From Paenibacillus aceti (GTDB lineage Bacteria; Bacillota; Bacilli; Paenibacillales; Paenibacillaceae): a stretch of DNA of 64,000 nucleotides. The position numbers and the translations under genes are program-made. Under the pieces are notes generated by a model. That model was not told the origin of the DNA, searched no databases, and saw only the letters and a program-made list of their open reading frames with translations. The DNA lies in contig NZ_KZ987724.1 in NCBI RefSeq assembly GCF_003614185.1, positions 3,872,107 to 3,936,106 on the forward strand. The letters run 5' to 3'. This document shows positions 6,364-15,476 of this stretch, piece by piece; within the stretch, counting starts at the first letter, position 1; each line of letters begins with the position of its first letter.

Positions 6364-7128
6364 ATGTTACCAATTGCCCGTAAGGCCAAAATAAAAGAGT
6401 TGATTATAGAAAAGAAAAACGTCACTGTTGCCGAGCTGACTGCGATGTTTAATGTTACGGAGGAATCGATCCGCCGTGATCTTAAACAATTGGAGGACGA
6501 GGGAATCCTGATTCGTATTTACGGAGGGGCGTATATATCAGACGGCGTGCAGAATGACGTGAATGTCAATCTGCGAGAGCATATCCATGTGGAGGGCAAG
6601 AAGCGGATCGCCAGCAAATGTGTGGAATTCATCAAGAACGGGGACTCCATATTCCTGGATGCCTCCACAACATCCTTGTATATTGCCAACATGATCGGAA
6701 ACAAACGGATTACTGTAGTGACCAATTCGATGAAAATCGTGAATACGTTAGTGGATAGCCCCAGCGTTCATCTTGTAATCATCGGCGGCGTTGTCTCGAA
6801 CAGCTCCATGTCCGCGCTCGGCCGCAATGCTGAGCAGAATATGAACAGCTATTATTTCGACCTCGCGTTCATCTCCTGCCGTACGATCAGCATGCAGCAT
6901 GGAATCACCGATTCCAATGAGCAGCAGGCCGAGGTAAGAAGACTCGCCGTGGAACGCGCCAATACAGTGTATCTGGTCGCAGATCATACCAAGTTCGACC
7001 GAACTTCCTTCGCAAGTATATGCGGCTTTGAGCATATCCACAGCATCATAGTGGACAAGCCGCTCAGCCAGGAATGGCATGAGTTCCTCGAAGCCCACAA
7101 TGTAGCGTTAACCGAGTGCGACGAATAG
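6364..7128 (+). CDS. DeoR-family sugar-metabolism transcriptional regulator
   Basis: The 254-residue protein has an N-terminal DeoR winged helix (about residues 3-58; VTVAELTAMFNVTEESIRRD, then the IYGGAYI wing). A DeoRC sugar-phosphate sensing domain follows (KKRIASKCVEFIKNGDSIFLD, DASTT, FDLAFISCRTI, VADHTKFDRTSF). DeoR-family repressors are usually released by a phosphorylated sugar intermediate. Here that would be the 1-phosphate made by the MtnK-like kinase or its ketose product. It is the only plus-strand gene of the island, divergent from the microcompartment operon and convergent with the isomerase gene. Repression of both operons is inferred from shared promoter repeats. Confidence 0.93.
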   Translation: MLPIARKAKIKELIIEKKNVTVAELTAMFNVTEESIRRDLKQLEDEGILIRIYGGAYISDGVQNDVNVNLREHIHVEGKKRIASKCVEFIKNGDSIFLDASTTSLYIANMIGNKRITVVTNSMKIVNTLVDSPSVHLVIIGGVVSNSSMSALGRNAEQNMNSYYFDLAFISCRTISMQHGITDSNEQQAEVRRLAVERANTVYLVADHTKFDRTSFASICGFEHIHSIIVDKPLSQEWHEFLEAHNVALTECDE

Positions 7129-7164
7129 TCTGCGAGCCACTGTTTCACCACTGGTCTTCCGTAG

Positions 7165-7246
7165 CTCTAACGAAACTCCATATCGCAGGAATTTTCTAAG
7201 AACAGGTGGTTTCGCGCCAAATAACCTGCAGTTTTGCAGTTTTCGA
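7165..7246. repeat. Hybrid intergenic repeat (family A unit joined to family B units)
   Basis: CTCTAACGAAACTCCATATCGC, the first half of a family A unit, runs directly into GCAGGAATTTTC and then AACCTGCAGTTTTGCAG, which belong to the family B elements. The part between (AACAGGTGGTTTCGC) recurs inverted near 39905-39925. It lies between convergent genes. Confidence 0.5.
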
Positions 7247-7290
7247 GTCGGACTGAGTTCGGATAGAGGTTGGACGAACCATCCTCATCT

Positions 7291-7333
7291 TAAAAAAGAG
7301 CAGCCCAAAGCGCCAAAAGCGAATGGGTTGCTC
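7291..7333 (-). terminator. Rho-independent terminator of the kinase-isomerase operon
   Basis: On the minus strand GAGCAACCCA pairs with TGGGCTGCTC around a 16-nt loop, followed by six T. It ends 15 bp after the isomerase stop codon. The stem could also stop plus-strand transcription from the regulator gene, though the plus-strand T-run (TTCTTCT) is poor. Confidence 0.85.
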
Positions 7334-7348
7334 TTCTTCTGATTCGTA

Positions 7349-8431
7349 CTACTTTCCGGCCTTGAACATCTGCGGCAGACTCTCCTCAAACGGCGCGTAG
7401 GCAATACCATTCTCGGTGATAATGGCCGTGATCAGGCTATGATCCGTTACGTCGAAGCAAGGGTTGTACGTCTGCACCCCTTCCGGCGCTTGTGGCTTGG
7501 CGTAGAATTTCGTAGTAATCTCTTCCGCTGGCCTCAGCTCGATATGAATATCGTCGCCGTGCTTGCAGTTCAAGTCAACCGTAGATAGCGGCGCGCAGAC
7601 ATAGAACGGAACTCCATAGTGCTTGGCCAAGATGGCCACGCCCGATGTACCGATCTTATTCGCCGTATCCCCATTCTCTGCCACGCGGTCGCAGCCGACG
7701 AGCACCGCTTGAATCTTGCCTTCCTTCATCACGATGGAAGCCATATTGTCGCAGATCAGCGTGACATCGACCCCGGCCTCTTTCAGCTCCCATGCCGTAA
7801 GCCTGGCCCCTTGAAGCAGCGGGCGCGTCTCATCGGCATACACCTTGAAGTTATAACCGCGCTCCTGACCCAAGTACATCGGTGCAAGCGCAGTCCCGTA
7901 CTTGGCCGTGGCTATCGTTCCAGCATTGCAGTGCGTCAACAAGCCCATGCCCGGCTTCAGCAGGGATAATGCGTATTCGCCGATATTTTTGCAAATTTGC
8001 TCATCCTCGGAACGGATCAACTCCGACTCTTCAAGCAGGGCAGCCTTCACTTCAGCTACCGATTTGCCCGCTTCCCGCTTGAACCGCGTCTCCATCCGAT
8101 CCAGCGCCCAGAACAGATTGACGGCCGTCGGTCTGGAGGAAGCCAAATATTCCTTCACCTTGAGGAAATCCGCATACAGATCATCATAGGCCTCCGCCTT
8201 GGATTGCTTCGTGCCCAGATAGGCGCCATATCCCGCTGCAATCCCGATGGCAGGGGCCCCGCGAACACGCAGATGATAGATGGCCTCCCATATATCCTTC
8301 ATCTCCTGCAGCTCGAGGAACACCTTCTCATTCGGAAGCAAGGTCTGATCCAGAATAATCAGCGTACTATTAGCATCGTCCAAGGTTACAGATTGAATGA
8401 CAGATGATAGAATATCCTGTTGATTAGGCAT
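7349..8431 (-). CDS. mtnA: MtnA-family aldose-1-phosphate isomerase (methylthioribose- or 5-deoxyribose-1-phosphate isomerase)
   Basis: The 360-residue protein has all hallmarks of Mtn[15 protein letters not shown] near residue 57, the catalytic Cys168 in [10 protein letters not shown] and Asp248 in [18 protein letters not shown]. The reaction is aldose-1-phosphate to ketose-1-phosphate. Its start overlaps the stop of the kinase gene by 8 nt, indicating coupling. DrdI of the 5-deoxyribose salvage pathway is also an MtnA-family enzyme, so the substrate may be 5-deoxyribose-1-phosphate rather than methylthioribose-1-phosphate. No terminal amphipathic extension is seen, so it is probably cytosolic. 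None of the later enzymes of the methionine salvage cycle (MtnW, X, B, D) is in the window. Confidence 0.93.
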   Translation of the reverse strand: MPNQQDILSSVIQSVTLDDANSTLIILDQTLLPNEKVFLELQEMKDIWEAIYHLRVRGAPAIGIAAGYGAYLGTKQSKAEAYDDLYADFLKVKEYLASSRPTAVNLFWALDRMETRFKREAGKSVAEVKAALLEESELIRSEDEQICKNIGEYALSLLKPGMGLLTHCNAGTIATAKYGTALAPMYLGQERGYNFKVYADETRPLLQGARLTAWELKEAGVDVTLICDNMASIVMKEGKIQAVLVGCDRVAENGDTANKIGTSGVAILAKHYGVPFYVCAPLSTVDLNCKHGDDIHIELRPAEEITTKFYAKPQAPEGVQTYNPCFDVTDHSLITAIITENGIAYAPFEESLPQMFKAGK

Positions 8432-9647
8432 GCTGTTGCACCCCCTCTTTTAGAATTTCCAGGTATTTGGCCCCTGTCGCCAACTGCTCCCTTTCCATGA
8501 TGAACCGCTTGCCTACAATCAGACAGAACTTCTCGGCCTCGGCCCGCTTGACCTCATCCGCGATAGACGTCACATCCTTCACATGAGCCAGCCCCAGAGT
8601 TCTGCGAATCAGCTCAAGTCCCGCCACAGCCGCGGTATCCTTAAGCACATTGCTTAGATAGAAGGATTTGAAGCCTGGGTAATGAGCCACCCGATCCGTC
8701 GCCTTCTCATCCCACAGCTTGTTCCATTTCTCCTGGAATAAATCGATGATCGACTGGATCGTGCTCAGCAACCACGCGATATGCTTCTCCTTAGCCGCCC
8801 CTGCCCCCATCGTCATTTCCGCGTTAATATAGGCGAAGATCAGGTTAGCAATCACATTGCCGATATCATAGCCCGCTGGACCATAGAAGGCGAATTCAGG
8901 GTCGAAGATCTTGGTCGAATCCCCCTTGACGAAGATCGATCCGGTATGAAGATCCCCATGAATTAACGACTGTGCATGGGTCATAAACTCAAATTTCAGC
9001 TTAGCTGTCTCCAACAGCAAGGCCTCATCATCCCATAGATGCTCCTGAGCGAACACCCGGGTCGGCCCGAACACATCATTGCGTGGACAATCATAGAACG
9101 GCTCTGTGTAGACGAGGTCCTCCGTAATCTCACAGAGGTCCTGATTGATGAAACGTTTGACGAGATCCTTCTTCTCCTTGTGATTCATGACCACATCCGA
9201 GGTGAGCAGTAAAGTGCTAGCCAGGAAGGTCGTCATATGATCGGCAAAAAGAGGGAATTGCTTATGCTCCATAAGCGCTTCTCTCATAATGATATGATCG
9301 GACAAGTCCTCCATCACACAGCAATTCATGACACTGTCGAACTTGTAAATTTGCGGAACAGAACCGGGTGCGAGCTCATACTGAATCGCCAGGATCTCAC
9401 TCTCAATCCGGTTACGGTCGGTGGAAACCTCAATATCGCTCGATATTCTGGCCACGGGGCCAGCCTGCTTCACAATAATCGACTTGCCCGACTTCGGATC
9501 CTGTACCCGGAATACGAAGTTCAGATTCCCGTCGCCAATCTCCGTACATACCAAATCCGCATCCGGATCGAACATATCCAGTTGTGTTGCGGCATAAGTA
9601 ATTGCATCTGATTCCTTCATCGTGAAATAAGTGCTGAAATCTCTCAT
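8424..9647 (-). CDS. mtnK: MtnK-family sugar kinase (5-methylthioribose or 5-deoxyribose kinase)
   Basis: A 407-residue aminoglycoside-phosphotransferase-fold kinase. The catalytic loop [13 protein letters not shown] and the metal motif [11 protein letters not shown] match MtnK, as does the N-terminal [13 protein letters not shown] glycine loop. It phosphorylates the anomeric hydroxyl of a 5-modified ribose using ATP. I chose the ATG at 9647 because AGGAGG lies 11 nt upstream; the frame is open to 9683. It follows the ABC permease gene by 84 bp and overlaps the isomerase gene. The family alone cannot tell methylthioribose from 5-deoxyribose. The nearby aldolase and the absence of the rest of methionine salvage favour a shunt that ends in aldol cleavage. 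Confidence 0.92.
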   Translation of the reverse strand: MRDFSTYFTMKESDAITYAATQLDMFDPDADLVCTEIGDGNLNFVFRVQDPKSGKSIIVKQAGPVARISSDIEVSTDRNRIESEILAIQYELAPGSVPQIYKFDSVMNCCVMEDLSDHIIMREALMEHKQFPLFADHMTTFLASTLLLTSDVVMNHKEKKDLVKRFINQDLCEITEDLVYTEPFYDCPRNDVFGPTRVFAQEHLWDDEALLLETAKLKFEFMTHAQSLIHGDLHTGSIFVKGDSTKIFDPEFAFYGPAGYDIGNVIANLIFAYINAEMTMGAGAAKEKHIAWLLSTIQSIIDLFQEKWNKLWDEKATDRVAHYPGFKSFYLSNVLKDTAAVAGLELIRRTLGLAHVKDVTSIADEVKRAEAEKFCLIVGKRFIMEREQLATGAKYLEILKEGVQQHA

Positions 9648-9731
9648 TTTCCCCCAAGCCTCCTGTAAAAAATGAATAGCCATACTGCGAGAAACGATCG
9701 TTATCCTTGTGAGTTGAATGAAGTTATCCTT

Positions 9732-10724
9732 TTATCCCTTGTTCTTGTAATAGGTCAGAGCCAGCGCCAGCGCGAGAACGGTCCCTTTGACAATGTCCAT
9801 CGCATAATACGGAACAGACATCATGACCAGGCCATTCTGCAGGACACCGATCAGGATAGCGCCGACAAAAGTACCGATCGCGTTCGGTTTGCCCGAACCG
9901 AGGACCGACAGGCCGATAAAGGCCGCGGCTACGGCATCCATCAGATAGGGCGCGCCTGCGTTCACTTCAGCCGTCATCACCCGTGAGGCGAGAATGATCC
10001 CGCCGATCGCTGCGAACAGAGCGGACAGAAGATAAGCGGCCACGCGATATTTATTTACGGCGATCCCTGACAGCTTGGCAGCCTCTGGATTGCCGCCGAT
10101 CACATACATGTAGCGTCCATGCTTCGTATAATTCAGAAAAATATGAACAATAGCCACTACGACGACCATAATGATGATGATCCACGGAACTTGTCCCAGC
10201 TTGGCGAAGAGCGGGCTAATTGTGCCTGTCGCGAAGCTGCCGTCCGGCATAACCATGTTCTCGGATACCGTCGCGCCTTTGGTATAAGTGAGGGCAATCC
10301 CCTGAACGATGAACATCATGGCGAGGGTCATTAGCATATCCGGAATTCTAAGCTTAACGATGGCAAAAGAATTCAGCATCCCAACGATCAAGCTGACGGC
10401 AATCGCTACAATGATACCCAGGACGATATTCTGGCCGTACCAGACGAACATCGAAATGACAACGGCATTTGCCAGAGAGGCCACCGAGCCGACCGACAGG
10501 TCAAAGCCGTCCACTGACAGAGAGATCGTAATTCCGATGGCGATGATCGTTACGATGGAAATCGACCTCAGAATATTGATAATATTAGAGCCTTGCAGGA
10601 AGCCATCTGACATGATTCCGAAGAATGCGATCAGGATCACAATAGTAATCAGGGTTCCGTACTTGTACAGGACATCAAAGAAATCAAATTTACGAGCGGT
10701 TTGTGTCGAGTTCCCTTTGCTCAT
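9732..10724 (-). CDS. Ribose-type ABC transporter permease (RbsC family)
   Basis: A 330-residue membrane protein of the BPD_transp_2 family with about nine to ten hydrophobic segments. It has the family segments GFDLSVGSVASLANAV and GGNPEAAKLSGI (the EAA-like loop that contacts the ATPase). The ATG at 10724 has GGAGG 8 nt upstream, formed by the last codons of the ATPase gene. The pairing with an RbsA-type ATPase and an RbsB-type binding protein identifies a carbohydrate uptake system. A pentose-like sugar such as 5-deoxyribose or methylthioribose is the natural guess from the downstream kinase. Confidence 0.95.
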   Translation of the reverse strand: MSKGNSTQTARKFDFFDVLYKYGTLITIVILIAFFGIMSDGFLQGSNIINILRSISIVTIIAIGITISLSVDGFDLSVGSVASLANAVVISMFVWYGQNIVLGIIVAIAVSLIVGMLNSFAIVKLRIPDMLMTLAMMFIVQGIALTYTKGATVSENMVMPDGSFATGTISPLFAKLGQVPWIIIIMVVVVAIVHIFLNYTKHGRYMYVIGGNPEAAKLSGIAVNKYRVAAYLLSALFAAIGGIILASRVMTAEVNAGAPYLMDAVAAAFIGLSVLGSGKPNAIGTFVGAILIGVLQNGLVMMSVPYYAMDIVKGTVLALALALTYYKNKG

Positions 10725-10725
10725 G

Positions 10726-12240
10726 CTACTTGCCTCCAGTCGAGTAGAACAGAATCTCTTCTTCGTTCGTTTTGCTAGTTTCCAGCTCTTTGACAACCTG
10801 TCCGTCATAGAGCACGTACATGCGATCTGTAATCCCCAGTAGCTCCGACATTTCGCAGGATGCGTAGATCACACATTTGCCCTTCGCCGCAAGCCCGGAG
10901 ATCAGTTCGAAGATGTCACGCTTTGCGCCGACGTCAACCCCCTTGGTCGGTTCATCGAAAATATAAACCTCAGCATCGCCGACCAGCCATTTGCCGATAG
11001 CGATTTTTTGCTGATTACCGCCCGAGAGATTTTTAACCTTTACCTGCTCATTCGGTGTCTTGACCCCCAGACTGGCGATCATCTGTCTCGAAATCTCCCT
11101 CTCCTTCTTAGAGTTAAGGAAGGTACGCAGGCTGGTGAATTTGCCCAAGCTGACTGCGGTTAAATTAACGGTTACGGATTCAGAGACGAGAATACCTTCC
11201 TTGCGCCGTTCCTCTGGTACCAGGGCAATCCCTGCCTTCACCGCCGCATGCGGGGTTTTATAGGTCAGCCTTTTCCCGTTCAGAGTCAACACTCCCGTCC
11301 TCACCTTGCTTAGACCGAACAACGCCTTGCACAGCTCCGTCTTCCCCGCGCCCACCAGTCCGCCGATGCCAACAACTTCGCCCTTGCGTACGTACATATT
11401 CACGTCATGCACGCTCGTTCCGTCACCGAAGTCTTTGACCTCGAAGCATTTCTCACCCAGTGTAATATTGTGCTCCGGGAACTGCTGATCCATCTTCTTG
11501 CCGAGCATATATTCAACCACCTGGTTCTGAGCCAGGTTCCCTATCTTCTCTTTAATGACGAACTCGCCGTCGCGCATGATCGTAATATCATCACAAATTT
11601 CAAACAGCTCAGGCAGACGGTGAGAAATGAAGATCACACCTACATTCGCTTGCTTCAAATCTCTGACTATTCGAAACAGCTCTTCGGTCTCGGCATGACT
11701 TAGCGGAGCTGTAGGTTCATCAAGAATCAAATATTTGCATTCCTTGGAGATCGCTCGGGCAATAAGCACCATCTGCTTCTCGGCCAAGCTCAACTCACTG
11801 GCAAGCTTCTTGGTGGAGACAGGAACATGGAGTCTGGCCAGTACTTCCTTCGATTTACGATGAATCTCCTTCCAGTTCACAAACTGCTTGCCGCCCATAT
11901 CATTTACGGTCTCATCCAGCATGATATTCTCGCCGACGGTCAGATAAGGGATTAAGGCTGTATCGACCTCCTGATACACGATCTGAATGCCAAGATCCTT
12001 GGCATCCTTCGGAGAACGGATATTGACCGGTTTGCCATCTATGAAGATTTCACCTGTATAGTGGTTGTAAGCGCCGGATAGAACCTTCATCAATGTCGAT
12101 TTTCCAGCTCCATTAGCGCCGATCAGCGCATGGCTTACGCCCGATTCTGTAACAAAGTCAACTTCCTTTAACGCCTTAACTCCAGGGAACTCGATCGAGA
12201 TTTTTTTCATTTCGATTCTGGATCTTTTCATATCGCTCAT
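10726..12240 (-). CDS. Ribose-type ABC transporter ATPase with two nucleotide-binding domains (RbsA/XylG family)
   Basis: The 504-residue protein holds two ATPase domains. The first has GANGAGKSTLMK, ELSLAEKQMVLIARA and LILDEPTAPL. The second has GLVGAGKTELCK, LSGGNQQKIAIGKWL and FDEPTKGVDVG. As usual for RbsA proteins the N-terminal signature (LSLAE) deviates from LSGGQ. The ATG at 12240 is preceded by AGAGGGTGG at 5 nt; a GTG at 12249 is also open. It energises import through the adjacent permease. Confidence 0.96.
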   Translation of the reverse strand: MSDMKRSRIEMKKISIEFPGVKALKEVDFVTESGVSHALIGANGAGKSTLMKVLSGAYNHYTGEIFIDGKPVNIRSPKDAKDLGIQIVYQEVDTALIPYLTVGENIMLDETVNDMGGKQFVNWKEIHRKSKEVLARLHVPVSTKKLASELSLAEKQMVLIARAISKECKYLILDEPTAPLSHAETEELFRIVRDLKQANVGVIFISHRLPELFEICDDITIMRDGEFVIKEKIGNLAQNQVVEYMLGKKMDQQFPEHNITLGEKCFEVKDFGDGTSVHDVNMYVRKGEVVGIGGLVGAGKTELCKALFGLSKVRTGVLTLNGKRLTYKTPHAAVKAGIALVPEERRKEGILVSESVTVNLTAVSLGKFTSLRTFLNSKKEREISRQMIASLGVKTPNEQVKVKNLSGGNQQKIAIGKWLVGDAEVYIFDEPTKGVDVGAKRDIFELISGLAAKGKCVIYASCEMSELLGITDRMYVLYDGQVVKELETSKTNEEEILFYSTGGK

Positions 12241-12273
12241 TCTTGCCACCCTCTAGCCTATGTCGTTGTAAGG

Positions 12274-12302
12274 AAGCGCCCTCTGTAGGGAGAGCGCTTA
12301 CA
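12274..12302 (-). promoter_or_regulatory. Intercistronic hairpin overlapping a CcpA (cre)-like site
   Basis: Between the binding-protein and ATPase genes an imperfect hairpin (AAGCG with CGCTT, and CCCT with AGGG around ACAG) has no T-run. It probably stabilises or partly ends the binding-protein mRNA, which is usually made in excess. The minus-strand string TGTAAGCGCTCTCC (12302-12289) matches the Bacillus cre consensus TGWAANCGNTNWCA at all but the last position. It could let CcpA repress the downstream genes, or be a coincidence of the stem. Confidence 0.4.
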
Positions 12303-12321
12303 ATCGGGGTATTCATTAACT

Positions 12322-13470
12322 CTACTTCTTATAAGCGTCCTTAAGCGCTTTCATCCAGTCTGTTGAGAAGGCATCCGTTTCGCCCCAGCCCGGAACAATC
12401 TTCGACAGATTCACCATATTGACCGGCTCCGTGGACTCTTTAAGCTTCTCTTGGGTAATCAGACTTGCTTCCATATCATAGGTTTGCGGCGTTTCCTCAC
12501 CAGCAATTTTGTTAAGCAGAATGCGAACATTCACAGCGCCAATCATTTTAGGGTCAACTGCAGCGGTAGACACCCATGGGCTTTCATCCATTTGCAGCAG
12601 CTGAAGGTCACTGTTCGATACGTCGATACCATAGATTTGAATTTCATCGCGTCCAGCTTCCTTAATAGCTCGGGTGGCACCGATCGCGAAGGCATCCCAT
12701 GCTGCGAAGACGGCATCAATCTCGCCCTTCTTATGTTTCGTCAGCATCGCCGAGACCGCATTTTGTGTCTGTACGGAAGTATCCCCAGCCGCTACACCGA
12801 AGCGCTCCACTTCAACGATGCCAGGATATTTCTTTAAGTATTCTTGATATACATTGTTGCGTCTTACCATTGGAGGGAAGCCATCTACCCACAGATAAAT
12901 GATCTTGGCGTCCTCGCCCTTCTCCTTGATCAGGTTATCGAAAGTCAACCGAGCGAGTGCTTCATCATCCTGCGATGTTAAGGTAACCCCCGGAATATTC
13001 TTCAAGTCAGGATTCGAGTCAAAGGTAACGACAGGAATGCCCTTATCAACGATCGTCTTCACTTCGTCAACTGTAGCTGTATCATCACCATGTGAAATAA
13101 TAATTCCGTCATATTTTTTGTCTACAGCTTGCAAGATCGCATCATGGAACTTTGCTGTATCACCGTTAGCTGTGAAAGTATCAACCGTAATCCCCATCGA
13201 TTCGCCTTCCTGCTTGGCACCGGCCAGGAACTGTGCAGTATGATCATCCCCACCGATTTTACGGACAACCATTAATTTGATGTTATCCTTGTTCTTAATG
13301 GAATCTGGCAATCCTTCGACAACCTTCTTCTCACCCGAATTCGTAGAGGAATTAGAGGAAGCAGAACCTTCAGCCCCTTTGTTATCCCCTCCGCCAGTCG
13401 AGCAGCCTGTAGCCACCAAAACCACGGCCAGCAAACTAATGATAAGCGTTTTCATGAATTTGTATTTCAC
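12322..13470 (-). CDS. Ribose-type ABC transporter substrate-binding lipoprotein (Peripla_BP_4 family)
   Basis: The 382-residue protein has a lipoprotein signal (basic start, hydrophobic LLAVVLVA, lipobox VATGC) and a Gly/Ser/Asn-rich linker. An RbsB-type sugar-binding fold follows (DGIIISHGDDTATVDEVKTI, GIPVVTFDSNPDLK, VSAMLTKHKKGEIDAVFAAW, IQIYGIDVSN). I chose the GTG at 13470, which has AGGGGG 8 nt upstream; the frame is open to 13530. It is the first gene of the uptake-kinase-isomerase operon. The ligand is unknown; a 5-deoxy or 5-methylthio pentose, or a deoxynucleoside, fits the downstream enzymes. Confidence 0.94.
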   Translation of the reverse strand: MKYKFMKTLIISLLAVVLVATGCSTGGGDNKGAEGSASSNSSTNSGEKKVVEGLPDSIKNKDNIKLMVVRKIGGDDHTAQFLAGAKQEGESMGITVDTFTANGDTAKFHDAILQAVDKKYDGIIISHGDDTATVDEVKTIVDKGIPVVTFDSNPDLKNIPGVTLTSQDDEALARLTFDNLIKEKGEDAKIIYLWVDGFPPMVRRNNVYQEYLKKYPGIVEVERFGVAAGDTSVQTQNAVSAMLTKHKKGEIDAVFAAWDAFAIGATRAIKEAGRDEIQIYGIDVSNSDLQLLQMDESPWVSTAAVDPKMIGAVNVRILLNKIAGEETPQTYDMEASLITQEKLKESTEPVNMVNLSKIVPGWGETDAFSTDWMKALKDAYKK

Positions 13471-13553
13471 CTTTCCAGCCCCCTTGCTTTGATATAGATT
13501 CATTTGTTGTTTGTAATCAAATACTATCATGTTCTTACTGACATTGCAATCAA

Positions 13554-13610
13554 TATTTATTGTTTTGTGTTGTATTTATTCTTGTTTTATTCATTGTTTA
13601 TATTGTTTTG
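13554..13610. promoter_or_regulatory. A/T-rich operator-like repeats upstream of the sugar-uptake operon
   Basis: At least three related strings lie here: TATTTATTGTTTTGTGT (13556-13572), TGTATTTATTCTTGTTTTAT (13571-13590) and TCATTGTTTATATTGTTTTG (13591-13610). They resemble the repeat upstream of the microcompartment operon (6161-6180). TTGTGAACAAACA follows at once. I read these as probable binding sites of the island's DeoR regulator. Confidence 0.4.
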
Positions 13611-13747
13611 TGAACAAACATAATATAATTCCATATATTTCTACAATTCTATTTACCATACCGTGGAGACTCAGGGATTCATCCCAAATGATGCCTCAGC
13701 ATCCATGCTCTTATTATGTAAAATCTCATCACAATCCAATGAAAAAG

Positions 13748-13825
13748 CAAAAAAAGAGGCCATCCCTTATTTCATCGATAGATCCACAGATCTACAGATG
13801 AAGTAAGAGATGACGCCTCTTCCTG
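13748..13825 (-). terminator. Rho-independent terminator after murA
   Basis: On the minus strand a long stem of about 25 bp with few mismatches (AAGAGGCGTCATCTCTTACT pairing with AATAAGGGATGGCCTCTT) ends in a run of seven T, starting 25 bp after the murA stop. It separates murA from the accessory island. Confidence 0.9.
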
Positions 13826-13849
13826 CGCAATTCTTATATAATCATGCGA

Positions 13850-15202
13850 TTAAGCCCATGTAGGCTGGATTTTCAAAGACGGTAATTCAGTCTGTACAGC
13901 CTGAGCCGCCTTATCAGCTTTATCAGACTCGACAGCCGCTTCCTCCTGACTGATGCGCCAAATATCAGCGCCAAGCCCGGCCAGCTTCTCCGCCAAGTTT
14001 ACGTACCCACGGTCAATATGATGCGTACCGCTCACTTCCGTCGTGCCTTCTGCTACGAGACCCGCGATAATAAGAGCGGCACCCGCACGCAGGTCGGTCG
14101 CGCATACCTTCGCACCGCTGAGCTTCGCTCCACCGGATACAATGGCACTGCGTCCCTCCACTTTGATCTCCGCATTCATCAGGCGGAACTGATCGACATG
14201 CATAAATCGATTCTCAAATACGGTCTCTGTCACCACACTCGTGCCTTCAGACGCGAGCAACAGAGCCATCATTTGTGACTGCATATCTGTCGGAAAGCCT
14301 GGATAAGGCAAGGTCTTCACATCGACCGCCTTCAGCGGCCCATCGGCAATAACACGAACCCCATTCTCCTCGGCTTCTACACGAACTCCCATTTCCTCCA
14401 GCTTGGATATAATCGGTCCTAAGTGATCCGCAATGGCGCCTTCAATGAAGACGTTCCCGCCAGTAATCGCCGCCGCAACCATGAACGTTCCAGCCTCAAC
14501 CCGGTCAGGAATCACGGTATGCTCAACCCCATGCAGCTTCTCTACGCCTTCAATACGGATGACACCAGTACCAGCGCCGCGAACGACTGCACCCATGCTA
14601 TTTAAATAATTGGCCAGATCCACAATTTCCGGTTCCTTGGCCGCATTCTCAATTACGGTCGTACCCTCTGCCAGCGTCGCCGCCATCATAATATTCTCTG
14701 TAGCGCCTACACTTGCCACGTCCAGATAGATCTTCGCACCACGCAGCCGGCCCCCCGACTTCGCCTCGATAAAACCTTGTCCCAAATTAATCTCTGCACC
14801 CATCGCTTCAAAGCCCTTCAAATGCTGATCAATGGGTCTAGTTCCAATTGCACAGCCTCCTGGCAATGAAATCCGTGCATATCCTGTCCGGGATAACAAT
14901 GGTCCCATTACGAGAAAAGACGCCCGCATTTTTCGTACCAAATCGTACGGTGCTTCACAAGAAGCGATAGTGCGCGCATCGACCGTAATGACTTCACGCT
15001 CGTATGTAACGCTCGCTCCTAACGATTCCAATACTTTATTAATCGTCATCACATCGTCTAGAGGTGGGGCATCACGAATGATGCTCTCGCCTTCCTCTCC
15101 CAACAAAGACGCTGCGATGATCGGCAGCACTGAATTTTTTGCTCCGCTCACTTTTACGTTCCCGGCCAAGACATTGCCACCGCGGACGATAAATTTACTC
15201 AT
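13850..15202 (-). CDS. murA: UDP-N-acetylglucosamine 1-carboxyvinyltransferase
   Basis: MurA transfers enolpyruvate from PEP to UDP-GlcNAc, the first committed step of peptidoglycan synthesis. The 450-residue protein has the [19 protein letters not shown]-terminus, the active-site cysteine in [11 protein letters not shown] (fosfomycin target) and the [10 protein letters not shown] and [12 protein letters not shown] segments. The ATG at 15202 has GGAGG upstream. The C-terminus is about 25 residues longer than usual ([18 protein letters not shown]). Its position after the ATP synthase operon and the DUF1146 gene corresponds to murAA of Bacillus, where spoIID normally follows. Here the accessory island follows instead. 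Confidence 0.97.
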   Translation of the reverse strand: MSKFIVRGGNVLAGNVKVSGAKNSVLPIIAASLLGEEGESIIRDAPPLDDVMTINKVLESLGASVTYEREVITVDARTIASCEAPYDLVRKMRASFLVMGPLLSRTGYARISLPGGCAIGTRPIDQHLKGFEAMGAEINLGQGFIEAKSGGRLRGAKIYLDVASVGATENIMMAATLAEGTTVIENAAKEPEIVDLANYLNSMGAVVRGAGTGVIRIEGVEKLHGVEHTVIPDRVEAGTFMVAAAITGGNVFIEGAIADHLGPIISKLEEMGVRVEAEENGVRVIADGPLKAVDVKTLPYPGFPTDMQSQMMALLLASEGTSVVTETVFENRFMHVDQFRLMNAEIKVEGRSAIVSGGAKLSGAKVCATDLRAGAALIIAGLVAEGTTEVSGTHHIDRGYVNLAEKLAGLGADIWRISQEEAAVESDKADKAAQAVQTELPSLKIQPTWA

Positions 15203-15476
15203 CTCGGTTCCCTCCGCGTGTTCATTTTCACTATTTTCCCCGACATAAAAAATAGTATCCCGCTTAATTTCCCTAAATTTCATCATATCAAATTCAATTT
15301 AAAGCGTACAAGCTTGATTTGTGTCAATAAAAATTATCATATCAAGAATTTTCTTAGCATTCAAACCGACTAAAGGAGCATTCTTATCCCCATTGTTGAC
15401 ACAAAATTTTGATGTTATTCGACATTTTTCATGTCCCATCATATTCTAACATACTTGGGGCCTGTTTGGCTCCTCG

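Noticed and set aside
7349-9647. Kinase and isomerase as part of the full methionine salvage pathway
   Set aside because: None of the enzymes after MtnA is present, and an aldolase operon sharing promoter repeats is; a shunt by aldol cleavage fits better, though it is not proven.
13529-13801. Plus-strand open frame of 90 codons upstream of the sugar-binding protein gene
   Set aside because: It covers A/T-rich promoter repeats and the murA terminator stem; its composition (Phe, Tyr, Cys, Ile) follows base content.
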